NCBI RefSeq assembly: GCF_015209965.1
Contig: NZ_MU158689.1
Span: forward strand, 1 to 64,000
DNA: 64,000 nt
Source: Sphingobacterium pedocola
GTDB lineage: Bacteria > Bacteroidota > Bacteroidia > Sphingobacteriales > Sphingobacteriaceae
Direction of reading: 5' to 3'
Shown: piece by piece, positions 44,458-54,075 of the stretch
How the letters are laid out: every line of letters begins with the position of its first letter
How positions within the stretch are numbered: position 1 is the stretch's first letter
Made by a program: the position numbers and the translations under genes
The notes under the pieces: model-generated
What the model was told of the DNA's origin: nothing
Database searches by the model: none
What the model saw: only the letters and a program-made list of their open reading frames with translations

Positions 44458-45581
44458 TACAGCATAATTTATTTTTTTGGCAGAATACTAATAGTATACA
44501 TCAATCGGCTTTTCTCAATTCGTTGGCTAGTATCAAGTTTTGTAAAGTTACGCTTATAGTAACCGAGAAGTTAGCGCCAAATAGAATCAATATGGGATGG
44601 AAGGAGCCTATTTTAAAGGATGTCACCATTCTCCGTATGCATGAGGAAAATTGTAAATGGCAGGAACTCCTTGAAATAAATAATGGAGGAAACTGCTTCC
44701 ATATTTTTTCTGGTCTTCATGCTTTTCCAAAAGTTCAACAAGCCTTCGAATACGCAATAAAAAATAAATGTAGAGCAGGTATTTTTACTGAACCCTTAGA
44801 TTTGAGGGGAGTGAAGGGATGTCTAAGGTGGATGAGAGGGTTTTATCATAGGCTTCTATATGAGAAGCATATTGAACTTATACTTACAACGGGAAGCAAG
44901 GGGGTGTCCCAATTTAAAAATTGGAGATATGAGGTAGATAAAATATTTGAGTGGGCGTATACGGTTGAGGAATCAAAAAATAAAAGTCCTGAATTAGATG
45001 ACTGCCATGAGTATAAGGTGTTATTTGTCGGTTCTCTTGCGATTTGGAAAGGTTACGACATTTTGATAAGGGCTCTAAAAACCATAAAGCGGGAAAAGAT
45101 AATAGCAGATTTATATTGTGTAGGTCCTAGCGATCTGGAGTTTTCGAGACAGATAAAAGAGCGATTTAAATTGAGTGATAATATTCGATTGTTACCTTTT
45201 CAATCCAACGAAGCTATTCGAACTTGTATGAATAGTTATGACTTGCTCGTTTTACCAAGTAGATATGATGGATGGGGTGCTGTAATCAGTGAAAGCATTA
45301 TGGAAGGTACACCGGTTTTAGTAAGTAAAAGATGCGGTGCAAGTACTTTGATATCAAGTGTCAAAGTAGGTAAGGTAATAAATCAACTTACGACATATGA
45401 GGTTTCAAAACAATTAAAATTATTTATGAATATAGGTAAAGTAAATCTAGAAAAACGCAATAATCTAAAAGAGTGGGCTAATGAACATATATCAGGGGCA
45501 GCAATGGCTAGTTACTTCATAGATATTATAAATCATGTTGAAGGGGAGATTAAAATAAAACCTGAAGCACCCTGGAATTAA
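44454..45581 (+). CDS. GT4-family glycosyltransferase
   Basis: A 375-residue GT-B type protein. The acceptor domain is divergent; the donor side is clear: VLFVGSLAIWKGYDILIRAL, ADLYCVGPSD, and YDLLVLPSRYDGWGAVISESIMEGTPV. Start by ATGA overlap with the previous transferase. It is A+T-rich like its neighbours. Confidence 0.88.
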   Translation: MIQHNLFFWQNTNSIHQSAFLNSLASIKFCKVTLIVTEKLAPNRINMGWKEPILKDVTILRMHEENCKWQELLEINNGGNCFHIFSGLHAFPKVQQAFEYAIKNKCRAGIFTEPLDLRGVKGCLRWMRGFYHRLLYEKHIELILTTGSKGVSQFKNWRYEVDKIFEWAYTVEESKNKSPELDDCHEYKVLFVGSLAIWKGYDILIRALKTIKREKIIADLYCVGPSDLEFSRQIKERFKLSDNIRLLPFQSNEAIRTCMNSYDLLVLPSRYDGWGAVISESIMEGTPVLVSKRCGASTLISSVKVGKVINQLTTYEVSKQLKLFMNIGKVNLEKRNNLKEWANEHISGAAMASYFIDIINHVEGEIKIKPEAPWN

Positions 45582-45596
45582 AAACTATTCTTTATC

Positions 45597-46745
45597 ATGA
45601 AAATTCTTCGTGTTATATCTTCTATGCATCCTAAAAATGGAGGTCCATGTCAAGGGATTCGAAATTCTATTCCCGCCATGGAAAAACTTGGCGTAGTAAA
45701 TGAGGTCGTTTGTTTGGATGCACCCACAGAGCAATTTATTGCAAACGATCCCTTTGTAGTTCATGCCTTAGGGAAAGCTAAAGGGGGCTGGGCTTATAAC
45801 AGTAATTTCCAAGCCTGGCTTCGTGATCATCTAAGAGAGTATGACGTAGTTATTATGCATGGTTTGTGGCTCTATCCAAGTTACGCAGCTTCAAATGCAA
45901 TAAAAAAATTTAGAAAAGACAATCCACGAACTGAGCTGAAGTTTTACGTTATGCCACATGGAATGTTAGACCCTTGGTTTCAAAGGGATAAGAGCAGAAG
46001 ACTAAAAGCCTTACGCAACGAAATTTATTGGAAGTGGTTGGAAAAAAATGTGGTGAACAGTGCTGACGGTTTATTGTTTACCTGTGAGCAGGAATTGTTA
46101 CTAGCACGCGGAACTTTCAAAGGCTATAGCCCAAAACTAGAGTTAAATATCGGCTATGGAATACAAGCTCCTCCTAATTTATTAGGTCAAGTACTACCGT
46201 CAAAAGTGAACAAACCATACTGGTTATTTCTTAGTCGCATCCATCCAAAAAAGGGAGTTGATCAATTGTTGAACGCTTACTTTCAGCTCAAGAAGGAGCA
46301 CGTCAATGTGCCAGATTTGGTAATTGCTGGCCCTTTAGAATCAGCTTATGCAGAATCAATGCGGGTAAAAGCGGCAGCCTGTGGCGACATTCATTTTGTC
46401 GGAATGTTACAGGGAGATGCAAAGTGGAAAGCTTTTTACGGTTGCGAAGCGTTTGTTTTACCCAGTCATCAGGAAAATTTTGGTATATCTGTAGTCGAAG
46501 CCATGGCCTGCAATAAACCTGTTCTTATTACTAATCAAGTAAATATTTGGAGAGAGATCGAAGAAGGACAAGGAGGTCTAATTGATACGGATACAAATGA
46601 AGGGACCTATCAAATTCTTAAAAAATTTGCCTTAATGGACGAAACTCAAAAGAAAGAGATGGGGCATAATGCTGGGAGAGTATATCAAAAGAATTTCACA
46701 ATAGAAGAGGCTGCAAAAAAAATGTTGGATGCCTTTATTCGTTGA
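45597..46745 (+). CDS. GT4-family glycosyltransferase
   Basis: A 382-residue enzyme. N-terminal ILRVISSMHPKNGGPCQGIRN with the Gly-rich acceptor-binding loop, middle VMPHGMLDPWF, and donor domain LFLSRIHPKKGVDQLL followed by EAFVLPSHQENFGISVVEAMACNKPV. It resembles glycosyltransferases adding a sugar in Wzy-type loci. The gene starts 15 nt after the previous one. Confidence 0.9.
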   Translation: MKILRVISSMHPKNGGPCQGIRNSIPAMEKLGVVNEVVCLDAPTEQFIANDPFVVHALGKAKGGWAYNSNFQAWLRDHLREYDVVIMHGLWLYPSYAASNAIKKFRKDNPRTELKFYVMPHGMLDPWFQRDKSRRLKALRNEIYWKWLEKNVVNSADGLLFTCEQELLLARGTFKGYSPKLELNIGYGIQAPPNLLGQVLPSKVNKPYWLFLSRIHPKKGVDQLLNAYFQLKKEHVNVPDLVIAGPLESAYAESMRVKAAACGDIHFVGMLQGDAKWKAFYGCEAFVLPSHQENFGISVVEAMACNKPVLITNQVNIWREIEEGQGGLIDTDTNEGTYQILKKFALMDETQKKEMGHNAGRVYQKNFTIEEAAKKMLDAFIR

Positions 46746-46790
46746 TCATGGCATCTCAGATATTTACTAGTATATAAATCAATTAGAAAT

Positions 46791-47339
46791 ATGGAAATAC
46801 CAAAATATATAGATACCATACCAAAATCGGATAAAATAAAACGCCTTATTTGGCGTGTGGTTTCATTGTTTTTGTTTAAACCATTTTCTCTTCCGGTTTT
46901 TAATGTGTGGAGGATATATTTATTAAAGCTATTTGGAGCAAAACTGCAAAAAGGTGTAAATATATATGCGTCCGCCTACATTCCTGCTCCATGGAACTTA
47001 GAGATGGGAGAACAGTCGACACTCGGTCCTGAAGTTAAACTGCATATAGGTAAAACTGTTATTGGGAGAAAGGTCACGGTGTCGCAACGCACATATCTAT
47101 GTAGTGCAACGCATGAAATCGATTCTATAAATACACCCTTTATTGCGGGAACCATAACCATCGGAGATTTTGCATGGGTAGCGGCTGAAACATTTATAAT
47201 GACAAATGTAAACATCGGAGAAGGTGCGGTCGTAGGAGCGCGAGCAGCGGTTTTTAAAGATGTAGCTCCTTGGAATGTCGTAGGGGGCAATCCCGCTAAG
47301 TTTATTAAGGAACGTAAGGTAAAGGACTGGATATGCTAG
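46791..47339 (+). CDS. WcaF-like left-handed beta-helix acetyltransferase
   Basis: A 182-residue acyltransferase, likely cytoplasmic, using acetyl-CoA to modify a sugar of the repeat unit. Features shared with WcaF: VWRIYLLKLFGAKL, the hexapeptide repeats from about residue 55 to 165, SQRTYLCSATHEID with the catalytic His, and VVGGNPAKFIKER at the end. It overlaps the next gene by 7 nt. Position and similarity point to polymer acetylation as in colanic acid. Confidence 0.9.
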   Translation: MEIPKYIDTIPKSDKIKRLIWRVVSLFLFKPFSLPVFNVWRIYLLKLFGAKLQKGVNIYASAYIPAPWNLEMGEQSTLGPEVKLHIGKTVIGRKVTVSQRTYLCSATHEIDSINTPFIAGTITIGDFAWVAAETFIMTNVNIGEGAVVGARAAVFKDVAPWNVVGGNPAKFIKERKVKDWIC

Positions 47340-48232
47340 ATATTTCTACAATAATTTTAACCTATAACGAAGAAAAACACATCGCTCGATGTATTCAAAA
47401 CGCTAAGCGGTTCTCGAAAGAGGTTTTTTTAGTTGACTCGTTTTCTTCCGATCGAACAAAGGAAATTGCAGAGTCAATGGGTGCAATTGTTTATCAAAAT
47501 AAATGGGAAAATAATCATGCTAAGCAATTTAATTGGGGGTTGGCAAATCTCCCAATCACTACCGACTGGATATTCCGTTTAGACGCTGACGAATACCTAT
47601 CGGAAGATCTGATAACGGAAATTAGTGATAAATTTTCAGTTATTCCTGCTAATGTTTCTGGAATAGTTATGGAAAGAAAGATGATCTTTCTAGGACGAGC
47701 TATCACCAGAGGTAATGTACAATGGAATATGCTTCGTTTATTCCGTTATGGTAAGGGACTGTGTGAAAACCGTTGGATGGATGAACACATCGTGCTAACG
47801 GAAGGTGAGACACTACAACTGCAACACTGTTTTTATGATGATAATTTAAATCCTCTGGGTTGGTGGATTGCGAAGCACAACAGTTATAGTATTAAAGAAG
47901 CTATAGAACTACTAAATTGTGAAGTTCCCTTAATGTATACTGGGGAAAGTATCGGAATGTTGTCCGAAGATGCAAACGACAAACGTAACAAAAAATCTCA
48001 ATATGCTAGAATGCCCTTGTTTTGGCGCAGCTTTATTTACTTTATTTATCGCTATATTTTTAAACTCGGTTTTCTGGAGGGTAAGGAAGGTTTTTTATGG
48101 CATTTTATGCAAGGCTGGTGGTATCGTACACTCGTTGACGCAAAAGTATATGAAATCAAAAAGTACTGTGGCAGTGACCCTGCAAAGATAAAAGCATTTG
48201 TGAAAGAGAACTACCAAATTGATCTAGGATAA
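47333..48232 (+). CDS. GT2-family glycosyltransferase (WaaE/KdtX-like)
   Basis: A 299-residue GT-A enzyme. DISTIILTYNEEKHIARCI at the N-terminus, VDSFSSDRTKEIAESMGA, the FRLDADEYLS metal-binding motif, and a C-terminal hydrophobic segment near residue 225-245 (SFIYFIYRYIFKLGFLEG) support a membrane-associated inverting transferase of the WaaE type. The start overlaps the acetyltransferase gene. Confidence 0.9.
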   Translation: MLDISTIILTYNEEKHIARCIQNAKRFSKEVFLVDSFSSDRTKEIAESMGAIVYQNKWENNHAKQFNWGLANLPITTDWIFRLDADEYLSEDLITEISDKFSVIPANVSGIVMERKMIFLGRAITRGNVQWNMLRLFRYGKGLCENRWMDEHIVLTEGETLQLQHCFYDDNLNPLGWWIAKHNSYSIKEAIELLNCEVPLMYTGESIGMLSEDANDKRNKKSQYARMPLFWRSFIYFIYRYIFKLGFLEGKEGFLWHFMQGWWYRTLVDAKVYEIKKYCGSDPAKIKAFVKENYQIDLG

Positions 48233-48240
48233 AATATTGT

Positions 48241-49482
48241 ATGAGGATTTTAATACACGGTATAAACTACGCACCGGAGCTGACGGGGATTGGCAAATAC
48301 ACTGGGGAGATGGCGATCTGGCTTGCCGCGCAGGGGCGTGATGTTCACGTATTAACTGCTTTGCCCTATTATCCTGAATGGGAGATTCATTCGGCATATA
48401 AAAACAAGAGCTGGTTTACGGAGACGTTAAACGGTGTAAAGGTGCACCGTGTACCCTTGTATGTTCCTAAGGAAGTTACTTCCTTAAAACGAATATTACA
48501 TGAATTCTCATTTTTAGCGGCTACTATACCGTTTTGGATAAAAGCCATCTTTTCTAAAAAGTATGATGTCGTGTTTTGTATTGCTCCTCCTTTTCATTTG
48601 TCTTTGTTTCCGTGGTTGTATAAAAGCACTAGGGGCGGCGTATGGATAAACCATATACAAGACTTACAGGTGGATGCGGCAAAAGATCTGGGGATGATTA
48701 AAAATAAGACATTTTTGGATATTATGTTTGGCTTGGAACGATTCTTCTTAAATCGAGGTTTGCGTGTGTCGACAATCTCGGAAGGGATGCAGCACAAGAT
48801 TTTAAGCAAGGGGATAGCCAGTACCAAAATTATGTTCTTTCCCAATTGGGTGGATAGTAATGTGATCTTTCCCTTGCCAAAAGAGAAGTCGTTGCGACAG
48901 GAAATGGGTTTTAACTTAGCGGACAAGATTGTATTATACAGTGGTAACTTGGGTGAGAAGCAAGGCTTAGACGCTATACTAAGAGCTGCGGCTGCATTCA
49001 AGGCCGATAGCTCTGTTAAGTTTGTGATATGCGGATCAGGCGGGGGTAAAGACAAGCTTATCCGGTTAGCAGAAGAGAGCCTATTGTCGAACGTTTTCTT
49101 TTTTCCTTTGCAGCCCTATGAGAAACTTTCTGCTTTATTAGCGATGGCAGATTTACACCTGGTCTTGCAGAAATCTTCTGCAGCAGATCTAGTCATGCCC
49201 AGTAAATTAACAGGTATTTTAGCAGCGGGTGGTTGCGCTTTGGTTACGGCCACGGAGGGCACGACCTTATATGATGTGGTCTATAAATTCCAGATGGGAA
49301 TTCTTGTGCAGCCTGAAAATGAAGAAGATCTTCTAAGGGGTATACGGTTAGGCTTATTTGGTGATACTTCAGCCTATAGGCAAAATGCCCGCAATTATGC
49401 CGAGCAGTATTTAGAAAAAGAACAGATTTTAAGGAAGTTTGAAGCAGATTTAAATGATTTAATGGTATTACCAAAAGCATAG
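48241..49482 (+). CDS. wcaI: WcaI-like colanic acid-type glycosyltransferase
   Basis: A 413-residue GT4 enzyme. The N-terminus RILIHGINYAPELTGIGKYT, then GEMAIWLAAQGRDVHVLTAL and PYYPEW, is nearly the same as known WcaI proteins. Donor-side motifs: VLYSGNLGEKQGLD, FVICGSGGGKDKL and VMPSKLTGILAAGG. WcaI adds fucose in colanic acid, in line with the fcl/gmd genes here. Base composition rises back toward that of the flanks from here on. Confidence 0.92.
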   Translation: MRILIHGINYAPELTGIGKYTGEMAIWLAAQGRDVHVLTALPYYPEWEIHSAYKNKSWFTETLNGVKVHRVPLYVPKEVTSLKRILHEFSFLAATIPFWIKAIFSKKYDVVFCIAPPFHLSLFPWLYKSTRGGVWINHIQDLQVDAAKDLGMIKNKTFLDIMFGLERFFLNRGLRVSTISEGMQHKILSKGIASTKIMFFPNWVDSNVIFPLPKEKSLRQEMGFNLADKIVLYSGNLGEKQGLDAILRAAAAFKADSSVKFVICGSGGGKDKLIRLAEESLLSNVFFFPLQPYEKLSALLAMADLHLVLQKSSAADLVMPSKLTGILAAGGCALVTATEGTTLYDVVYKFQMGILVQPENEEDLLRGIRLGLFGDTSAYRQNARNYAEQYLEKEQILRKFEADLNDLMVLPKA

Positions 49483-49487
49483 GAATT

Positions 49488-50975
49488 ATGAGAAGCATCG
49501 CGCTATTAGTAATAATATTATTTATGACCTCCCAAGGAGTGGCTCAGAATAAATTTGCGGATTCACTACGACTACAAGTCGGTTCGCAAGTACAGGTCGC
49601 TTCCGAAGGCTTTCAGCCCTTATGGTCCAAAGCCAATCGCTTTGGGATGGCCAGTAATAAGCAGTTCGATCAAATCACATGGATGGAGGTTTCCAATTCC
49701 CATCATTTAGGTACGATGCGCTTGTTAAGCGATAGTGCTTCACCGCTTCAACTCAGTTACGGAGCAACCGTATTTAATGCGGAACATTACGATCGTGTGG
49801 TATTACAGCAGGGCTTCGCACAATTAAAATACAAAGAGTGGTTTATTCGGGGGGGGCGCCATCGGGATTTATGGGATGATCTTGACCCAGAACTTTCTAT
49901 GGGTTCTTTAGGCACAAGCGGTAATGCATTGCCAATCCCTAAAATCACTCTGGGCATAGATGATTACATCAACATTCCATTTACGAAAGGAACACTTCAG
50001 TTTAAGGGAATGATAGGGCATGGCTGGTTAGGCGATAATCGATTTATGGAGTCGTGGTTGCATGAGAAGTCTTTTTATGGGAGGATTAATTTAGGGAAAT
50101 GGAAACCTTATGGTGGCGTTCAACACTATACGGAATGGGGCGGACAGCGACCTTCTGAAAATATCTATTTAGATCGATCTTTTAAAGGTTTTTTGGACGT
50201 TCTGTTTGTTCAGGAGGCAAATGACGGATCTTTGCCTACAGAGGAGGAGCTAGCTGGACGTAGACCCAATCGGGCCGGAGATCAACGTGGCGTTGCGGAG
50301 CTCGGTGTCTACTACGAAAATGAAAAAGCCAAGGTTCACGTGTACAACCAAACTCCTTTTGAGAGCGGTAAAGGGGTTGATATAAGGAATATGGACCGTT
50401 TTGTAGGACTTCATATCGTGAATAAAAATGAACATAGCATTTTGCGGGACATCGTTGCTGAATTTATCTATACCAAACAAATGGAAGATTTCGGAGGAAG
50501 CGAGATGCAAAGCTACTATAATAACGGACCTATGAAAACTGGATGGGAATATGAACAGCTAGTAATTGGAAATCCGCTGTTTACAAATCGCGAGGGAGCA
50601 TCTAATTACCTTCCGACACAACCATATAATTGGAACGGCACAGAACAAATACCAGGTAATGCTAATATCATTAATAACCGTTTGGTAGGTGGTAATATCG
50701 CTACTAGAGTGAAATTAAATGAGACTTGGCGTTTACGTGCGAAACTTACCGGTGTTATGAATTATGGCGCGCGCAATTTTGAAGGATTTTATGGAAATGG
50801 AGAAGGCTTGTTTCAGACGCACGCATTGCTTGAAGTGAATTACAGACGCGGGCAATGGCTATTTAGAGGGAACGTTGCGGGAGATTTTGGTGAGCTATAT
50901 GAGAACGTTGGTGGTTCCTTAGGCGTACAATATTCATTAGAACGAATAAGTAACCCTGAGAAGATAAATAGATAA
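49488..50975 (+). CDS. Wzi-like outer-membrane capsule attachment protein
   Basis: A 495-residue protein with signal peptide (ends MTSQGVAQ, about residue 20). The body is an outer-membrane barrel of the Wzi family: QPLWSKANRFGM near the N-terminus, FIRGGRHRDLWDDLDPELS, GTLQFKGMIGHGWLGDNRFM and KPYGGVQHYTEWGGQ. Wzi acts as a lectin that holds group 1 capsule or related polymer on the cell surface. It starts 5 nt after the WcaI-like gene, at the end of the polymer assembly part of the locus. Confidence 0.88.
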   Translation: MRSIALLVIILFMTSQGVAQNKFADSLRLQVGSQVQVASEGFQPLWSKANRFGMASNKQFDQITWMEVSNSHHLGTMRLLSDSASPLQLSYGATVFNAEHYDRVVLQQGFAQLKYKEWFIRGGRHRDLWDDLDPELSMGSLGTSGNALPIPKITLGIDDYINIPFTKGTLQFKGMIGHGWLGDNRFMESWLHEKSFYGRINLGKWKPYGGVQHYTEWGGQRPSENIYLDRSFKGFLDVLFVQEANDGSLPTEEELAGRRPNRAGDQRGVAELGVYYENEKAKVHVYNQTPFESGKGVDIRNMDRFVGLHIVNKNEHSILRDIVAEFIYTKQMEDFGGSEMQSYYNNGPMKTGWEYEQLVIGNPLFTNREGASNYLPTQPYNWNGTEQIPGNANIINNRLVGGNIATRVKLNETWRLRAKLTGVMNYGARNFEGFYGNGEGLFQTHALLEVNYRRGQWLFRGNVAGDFGELYENVGGSLGVQYSLERISNPEKINR

Positions 50976-51021
50976 GTATCGGATCAAACTTTTATTTAAA
51001 CAAAAAAATATTCTACCTAAA

Positions 51022-51543
51022 ATGAAAAATGAATTCGTAACATCTGAGAAAAAAGAAAGGGTAGGAGATCTCAAAATAGGCATAACCTTTTCTGCCTTTG
51101 ATCTACTGCATGCCGGCCACATTAAAATGCTGGAAGAAGCCAAAACGCAGTGTGATTACTTAATCTGTGGATTGCAAACCGATCCAACTTTGGATCGGCC
51201 CGAAAAAAACAAACCCGTGCAGACCGTGGTGGAACGTTATATACAGCTCAAAGGCTGCAAGTACGTAGACGAGATTGTACCATACGCTACAGAGCAAGAT
51301 TTGGAGGATATATTACGTTCCTATAAGCTGGATGTACGCATCGTAGGGGATGAGTACATGAGCAAGAATTTTACAGGAAGGCAATACTGTGAAGAGAAGG
51401 GCATCGAGCTTTATTTTAATGGACGCGATCACCGCTTTTCGAGCTCTGGTCTGCGTAAATCAGTAGCTGAAAAAGAAGGTTCAAATGGACATTCGCAAAT
51501 CGGCAAATCGGCAAATTCGCAAATTCGCAAAAAACAGAAATAA
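51022..51543 (+). CDS. Nucleotidyltransferase of the glycerol-3-phosphate cytidylyltransferase type
   Basis: A 173-residue enzyme of the cytidylyl/adenylyl transferase superfamily. KIGITFSAFDLLHAGHIKML carries the HxGH motif (HAGH), VVERYIQLKGCKYVDEIV matches the R-x2-L segment, VGDEY and RFSSSGLRK the C-terminal nucleotide-binding motif. The substrate may be glycerol phosphate or a sugar phosphate. Its last ~17 residues (NGHSQIGKSANSQIRKKQK) are encoded by an 8-bp array and are probably not part of the fold. The next gene begins 3 nt after its stop. Confidence 0.88.
   Translation: MKNEFVTSEKKERVGDLKIGITFSAFDLLHAGHIKMLEEAKTQCDYLICGLQTDPTLDRPEKNKPVQTVVERYIQLKGCKYVDEIVPYATEQDLEDILRSYKLDVRIVGDEYMSKNFTGRQYCEEKGIELYFNGRDHRFSSSGLRKSVAEKEGSNGHSQIGKSANSQIRKKQK
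51487..51534 (+). repeat. 8-bp tandem array (GCAAATYN) across the 3' end of a CDS
   Basis: GCAAATCG twice, GCAAATTC twice and a GCAAAAAA unit in a row, preceded by GGACATTC. It encodes the tail of the nucleotidyltransferase and ends 12 nt before the manC ATG. Confidence 0.85.
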
Positions 51544-51546
51544 AAA

Positions 51547-52545
51547 ATGAACCATATCATACATGTAATTTTAACAGGTGGCGTAGGAAGCCGCTTGTGG
51601 CCATTATCAAGGAAACGCTTTCCAAAGCAATACCTGAATCTATTTAAAGGCGGCTCCCTATTTGGGATGACCGTTGCTCGGAACCACGCACTTTGTGATA
51701 AAGTGACCGTAGTAGGGAATTGCGACAATTACTTGCTCAGCAAGGAGATTATGGAGGCCCAGGGTGTAGACTATACCGATATCGTGGAAGCAACGCCACG
51801 TAATACAGCCGCAGCAATTGCCTTTGCTGCCTTTGCTGCGCAACCTGAAGATATCTTGATCGTAACACCTTCGGATCACGTCATCGTCGGTGATGAAGCC
51901 TATGAACATGCCATGCAGGAAGGCATTGAGAAGGCCTCCAAGGGATATATTGTGACCTTTGGTATTCAAGCGACTCGGCCTGAAACGGGTTATGGCTATA
52001 TCGAATATGAGGGGGATCAAGTGTTGTCCTTCCGTGAAAAGCCCAACCAGGATACGGCAGAGGACTTTATTGAGCAGGGGAACTTTCTATGGAACTCGGG
52101 TATGTTCTGCTTTCGGGCGGATACCTTTCTTGCAGAACTGCAACAATTCGAACCAAAGGTGTATGCCACGGCATGGGCCGCTTGGCAAAACCGCAATGGC
52201 GATATGCTCGATGAAGCACTTTCTGCAGAAATTCCTTCAATCAGTATTGATTACGCCGTAATGGAGCGTTCTAAAAAGATACGTGTAGTAGCCACACGCT
52301 TTGAGTGGTCTGATTTGGGCTCTTTTGAATCCTTGTATGAATACCTCAAAGAAACAGGTCATAATGTGGATGAGAATGGAAATATGGTGATCGGCACGGA
52401 ACTTTTTACAGCTTTTGTTGGATTACGCAACACGATTTTAGTATATACAAAAGATGCGTTGTTGGTCGTGCAGAAAGAACGGTCGCAGGATGTAAAGAAG
52501 ATATATAATACCTTAGAGCGCCATCAATCCAAATTAATTGATTAA
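51547..52545 (+). CDS. manC: Mannose-1-phosphate guanylyltransferase
   Basis: A 332-residue cytoplasmic nucleotidyltransferase that makes GDP-mannose, the precursor for Gmd/Fcl. N-terminal signature ILTGGVGSRLWPLSRKRFPKQYL, the EATPRNTAAA segment, ILIVTPSDHVI, and GYGYIEYEG are all present. Length is of the monofunctional type: no C-terminal isomerase cupin. The genes for phosphomannomutase and mannose-6-phosphate isomerase are not in this window. Confidence 0.95.
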   Translation: MNHIIHVILTGGVGSRLWPLSRKRFPKQYLNLFKGGSLFGMTVARNHALCDKVTVVGNCDNYLLSKEIMEAQGVDYTDIVEATPRNTAAAIAFAAFAAQPEDILIVTPSDHVIVGDEAYEHAMQEGIEKASKGYIVTFGIQATRPETGYGYIEYEGDQVLSFREKPNQDTAEDFIEQGNFLWNSGMFCFRADTFLAELQQFEPKVYATAWAAWQNRNGDMLDEALSAEIPSISIDYAVMERSKKIRVVATRFEWSDLGSFESLYEYLKETGHNVDENGNMVIGTELFTAFVGLRNTILVYTKDALLVVQKERSQDVKKIYNTLERHQSKLID

Positions 52546-52549
52546 TTGG

Positions 52550-52573
52550 GCAAATGCGCCTATTTGCAAATTT
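52550..52573 (+). repeat. Short 8-bp array after manC
   Basis: Three 8-bp units, GCAAATGC, GCCTATTT, GCAAATTT, 4 nt after the manC stop. It belongs to the GCAAATNN type but is the weakest array of the set. Confidence 0.5.
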
Positions 52574-52625
52574 TACTTTTTACATTTACCATTCCTACGG
52601 GAGACGAGCATTTTGACGTTGAAAT

Positions 52626-54008
52626 ATGAGAGCAATAAAAAAAATTACCTGTATTGGAGCTGGCTACGTTGGTGGGCCTACGATGTCCGTGGTGGCACAG
52701 CGCTGTCCAGAGATAGAAGTGACGATAGTCGATATGAATACGGCACGCATAGCCGCGTGGAATGATAGCGATCTGGCTAATCTACCGGTATATGAGCCTG
52801 GTTTGGACGAAGTTGTCGCTGCCGCACGCGGCCGTAATCTCTTCTTTTCAACGGATGTAGATAAAGCGATTGAAGAAGCGGATATGATCTTTATCTCCGT
52901 GAACACACCAACCAAGACCTACGGAAAAGGAAAAGGGCAGGCGGCAGACTTAAAGTTTATCGAACTTTGCGCGCGGCAAATTGCTGCGGTTGCTACGTCG
53001 GATAAGATCGTGGTGGAAAAATCGACCTTACCGGTACGTACTGCCGAGGCATTAAAATCTATTCTAGATAATACAGGTAGCGGTGTAAATTTCCATATTC
53101 TCTCTAATCCTGAGTTTTTAGCGGAGGGTACTGCTGTACAAGATCTGCAAAATCCAGACCGCGTATTGATCGGCGGTGAAGATGCGGAAGCAATACAGGC
53201 TTTGGTTGATATCTACGCCCACTGGGTTCCGCGTGAAAAAATTATTACAACCAACCTTTGGTCTTCGGAGCTATCCAAACTGGTTGCGAATGCATTCCTC
53301 GCGCAACGGGTATCATCCATCAATGCGATCTCTGAACTATGTGAAGTGACGGGAGCAGATGTGAATGAAGTGTCTAGAGCGATAGGAATGGATAGCCGTA
53401 TCGGACCAAAATTCCTGAAGGCTTCAGTCGGTTTTGGCGGCTCTTGTTTTCAAAAGGATATCCTCAACCTGGTCTATATTGCCCGCACCTATAATTTGCA
53501 TGCCGTAGCGGATTATTGGGAACAAGTGATATTGCTCAATGATCACCAAAAGGTGCGTTTTGCAGAGAACATTATTAAGACCTTATATAACACGGTTAAC
53601 GGAAAGAAAATAGCTTTCTTGGGTTGGGCGTTTAAAAAGGATACCAATGATACCCGCGAGTCGGCAGCGATCTACGTGGCGGATCATTTGCTTGATGAGG
53701 AGGCCGAGGTGATCGTGTACGATCCGAAGGTATCGGCAGAGCAGGTATATAAAGATCTGGATTACCTAGGTACACGTAGCCCGGAAGCTAATCGCCGCTT
53801 GGTCACAGTAGTGGAAGATCCTTATGAAGCGGTGAACGATGCGCATGCAATCGCCGTGCTAACGGAGTGGGACGAATTTAAAAACTACGACTGGTCTAAA
53901 ATAAAAGCGGGCATGAAAAAGCCTTCTTTCGTATTTGATGGGCGTAAGTTGTTGGATCGCAAACAGCTGGAAGAACTTGGTTTTGTGTATTACGCGATAG
54001 GGGAATAG
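52626..54008 (+). CDS. ugd: UDP-glucose 6-dehydrogenase, eukaryote-like type
   Basis: A 460-residue enzyme that oxidises UDP-glucose to UDP-glucuronate with two NAD. N-terminal [18 protein letters not shown], then [32 protein letters not shown], the catalytic-Cys segment [17 protein letters not shown], and [16 protein letters not shown]. These segments and the length match the animal/plant-type UGD more closely than the shorter typical bacterial one, which is known to occur in Bacteroidota. It supplies glucuronic acid and is the last gene of the exopolysaccharide locus. Confidence 0.95.
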   Translation: MRAIKKITCIGAGYVGGPTMSVVAQRCPEIEVTIVDMNTARIAAWNDSDLANLPVYEPGLDEVVAAARGRNLFFSTDVDKAIEEADMIFISVNTPTKTYGKGKGQAADLKFIELCARQIAAVATSDKIVVEKSTLPVRTAEALKSILDNTGSGVNFHILSNPEFLAEGTAVQDLQNPDRVLIGGEDAEAIQALVDIYAHWVPREKIITTNLWSSELSKLVANAFLAQRVSSINAISELCEVTGADVNEVSRAIGMDSRIGPKFLKASVGFGGSCFQKDILNLVYIARTYNLHAVADYWEQVILLNDHQKVRFAENIIKTLYNTVNGKKIAFLGWAFKKDTNDTRESAAIYVADHLLDEEAEVIVYDPKVSAEQVYKDLDYLGTRSPEANRRLVTVVEDPYEAVNDAHAIAVLTEWDEFKNYDWSKIKAGMKKPSFVFDGRKLLDRKQLEELGFVYYAIGE

Positions 54009-54012
54009 GTTT

Positions 54013-54075
54013 TTAGGGATTAGGGGTTAGGAGTTAGAGATTAGGGGTTAGAGAATAGGGGTTAGGTGTTAGAGA
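54013..54075 (+). repeat. 7-bp tandem array (TTAGRRR), 9 units
   Basis: TTAGGGA, TTAGGGG, TTAGGAG, TTAGAGA, TTAGGGG, TTAGAGA, ATAGGGG, TTAGGTG, TTAGAGA without phase change, starting 4 nt after the ugd stop. Confidence 0.9.

Noticed and set aside
54013..54075. Chromosome end (telomere) because of TTAGGG-like units
   Set aside because: The units are degenerate heptamers and genes continue on both sides; no replicon end is indicated.
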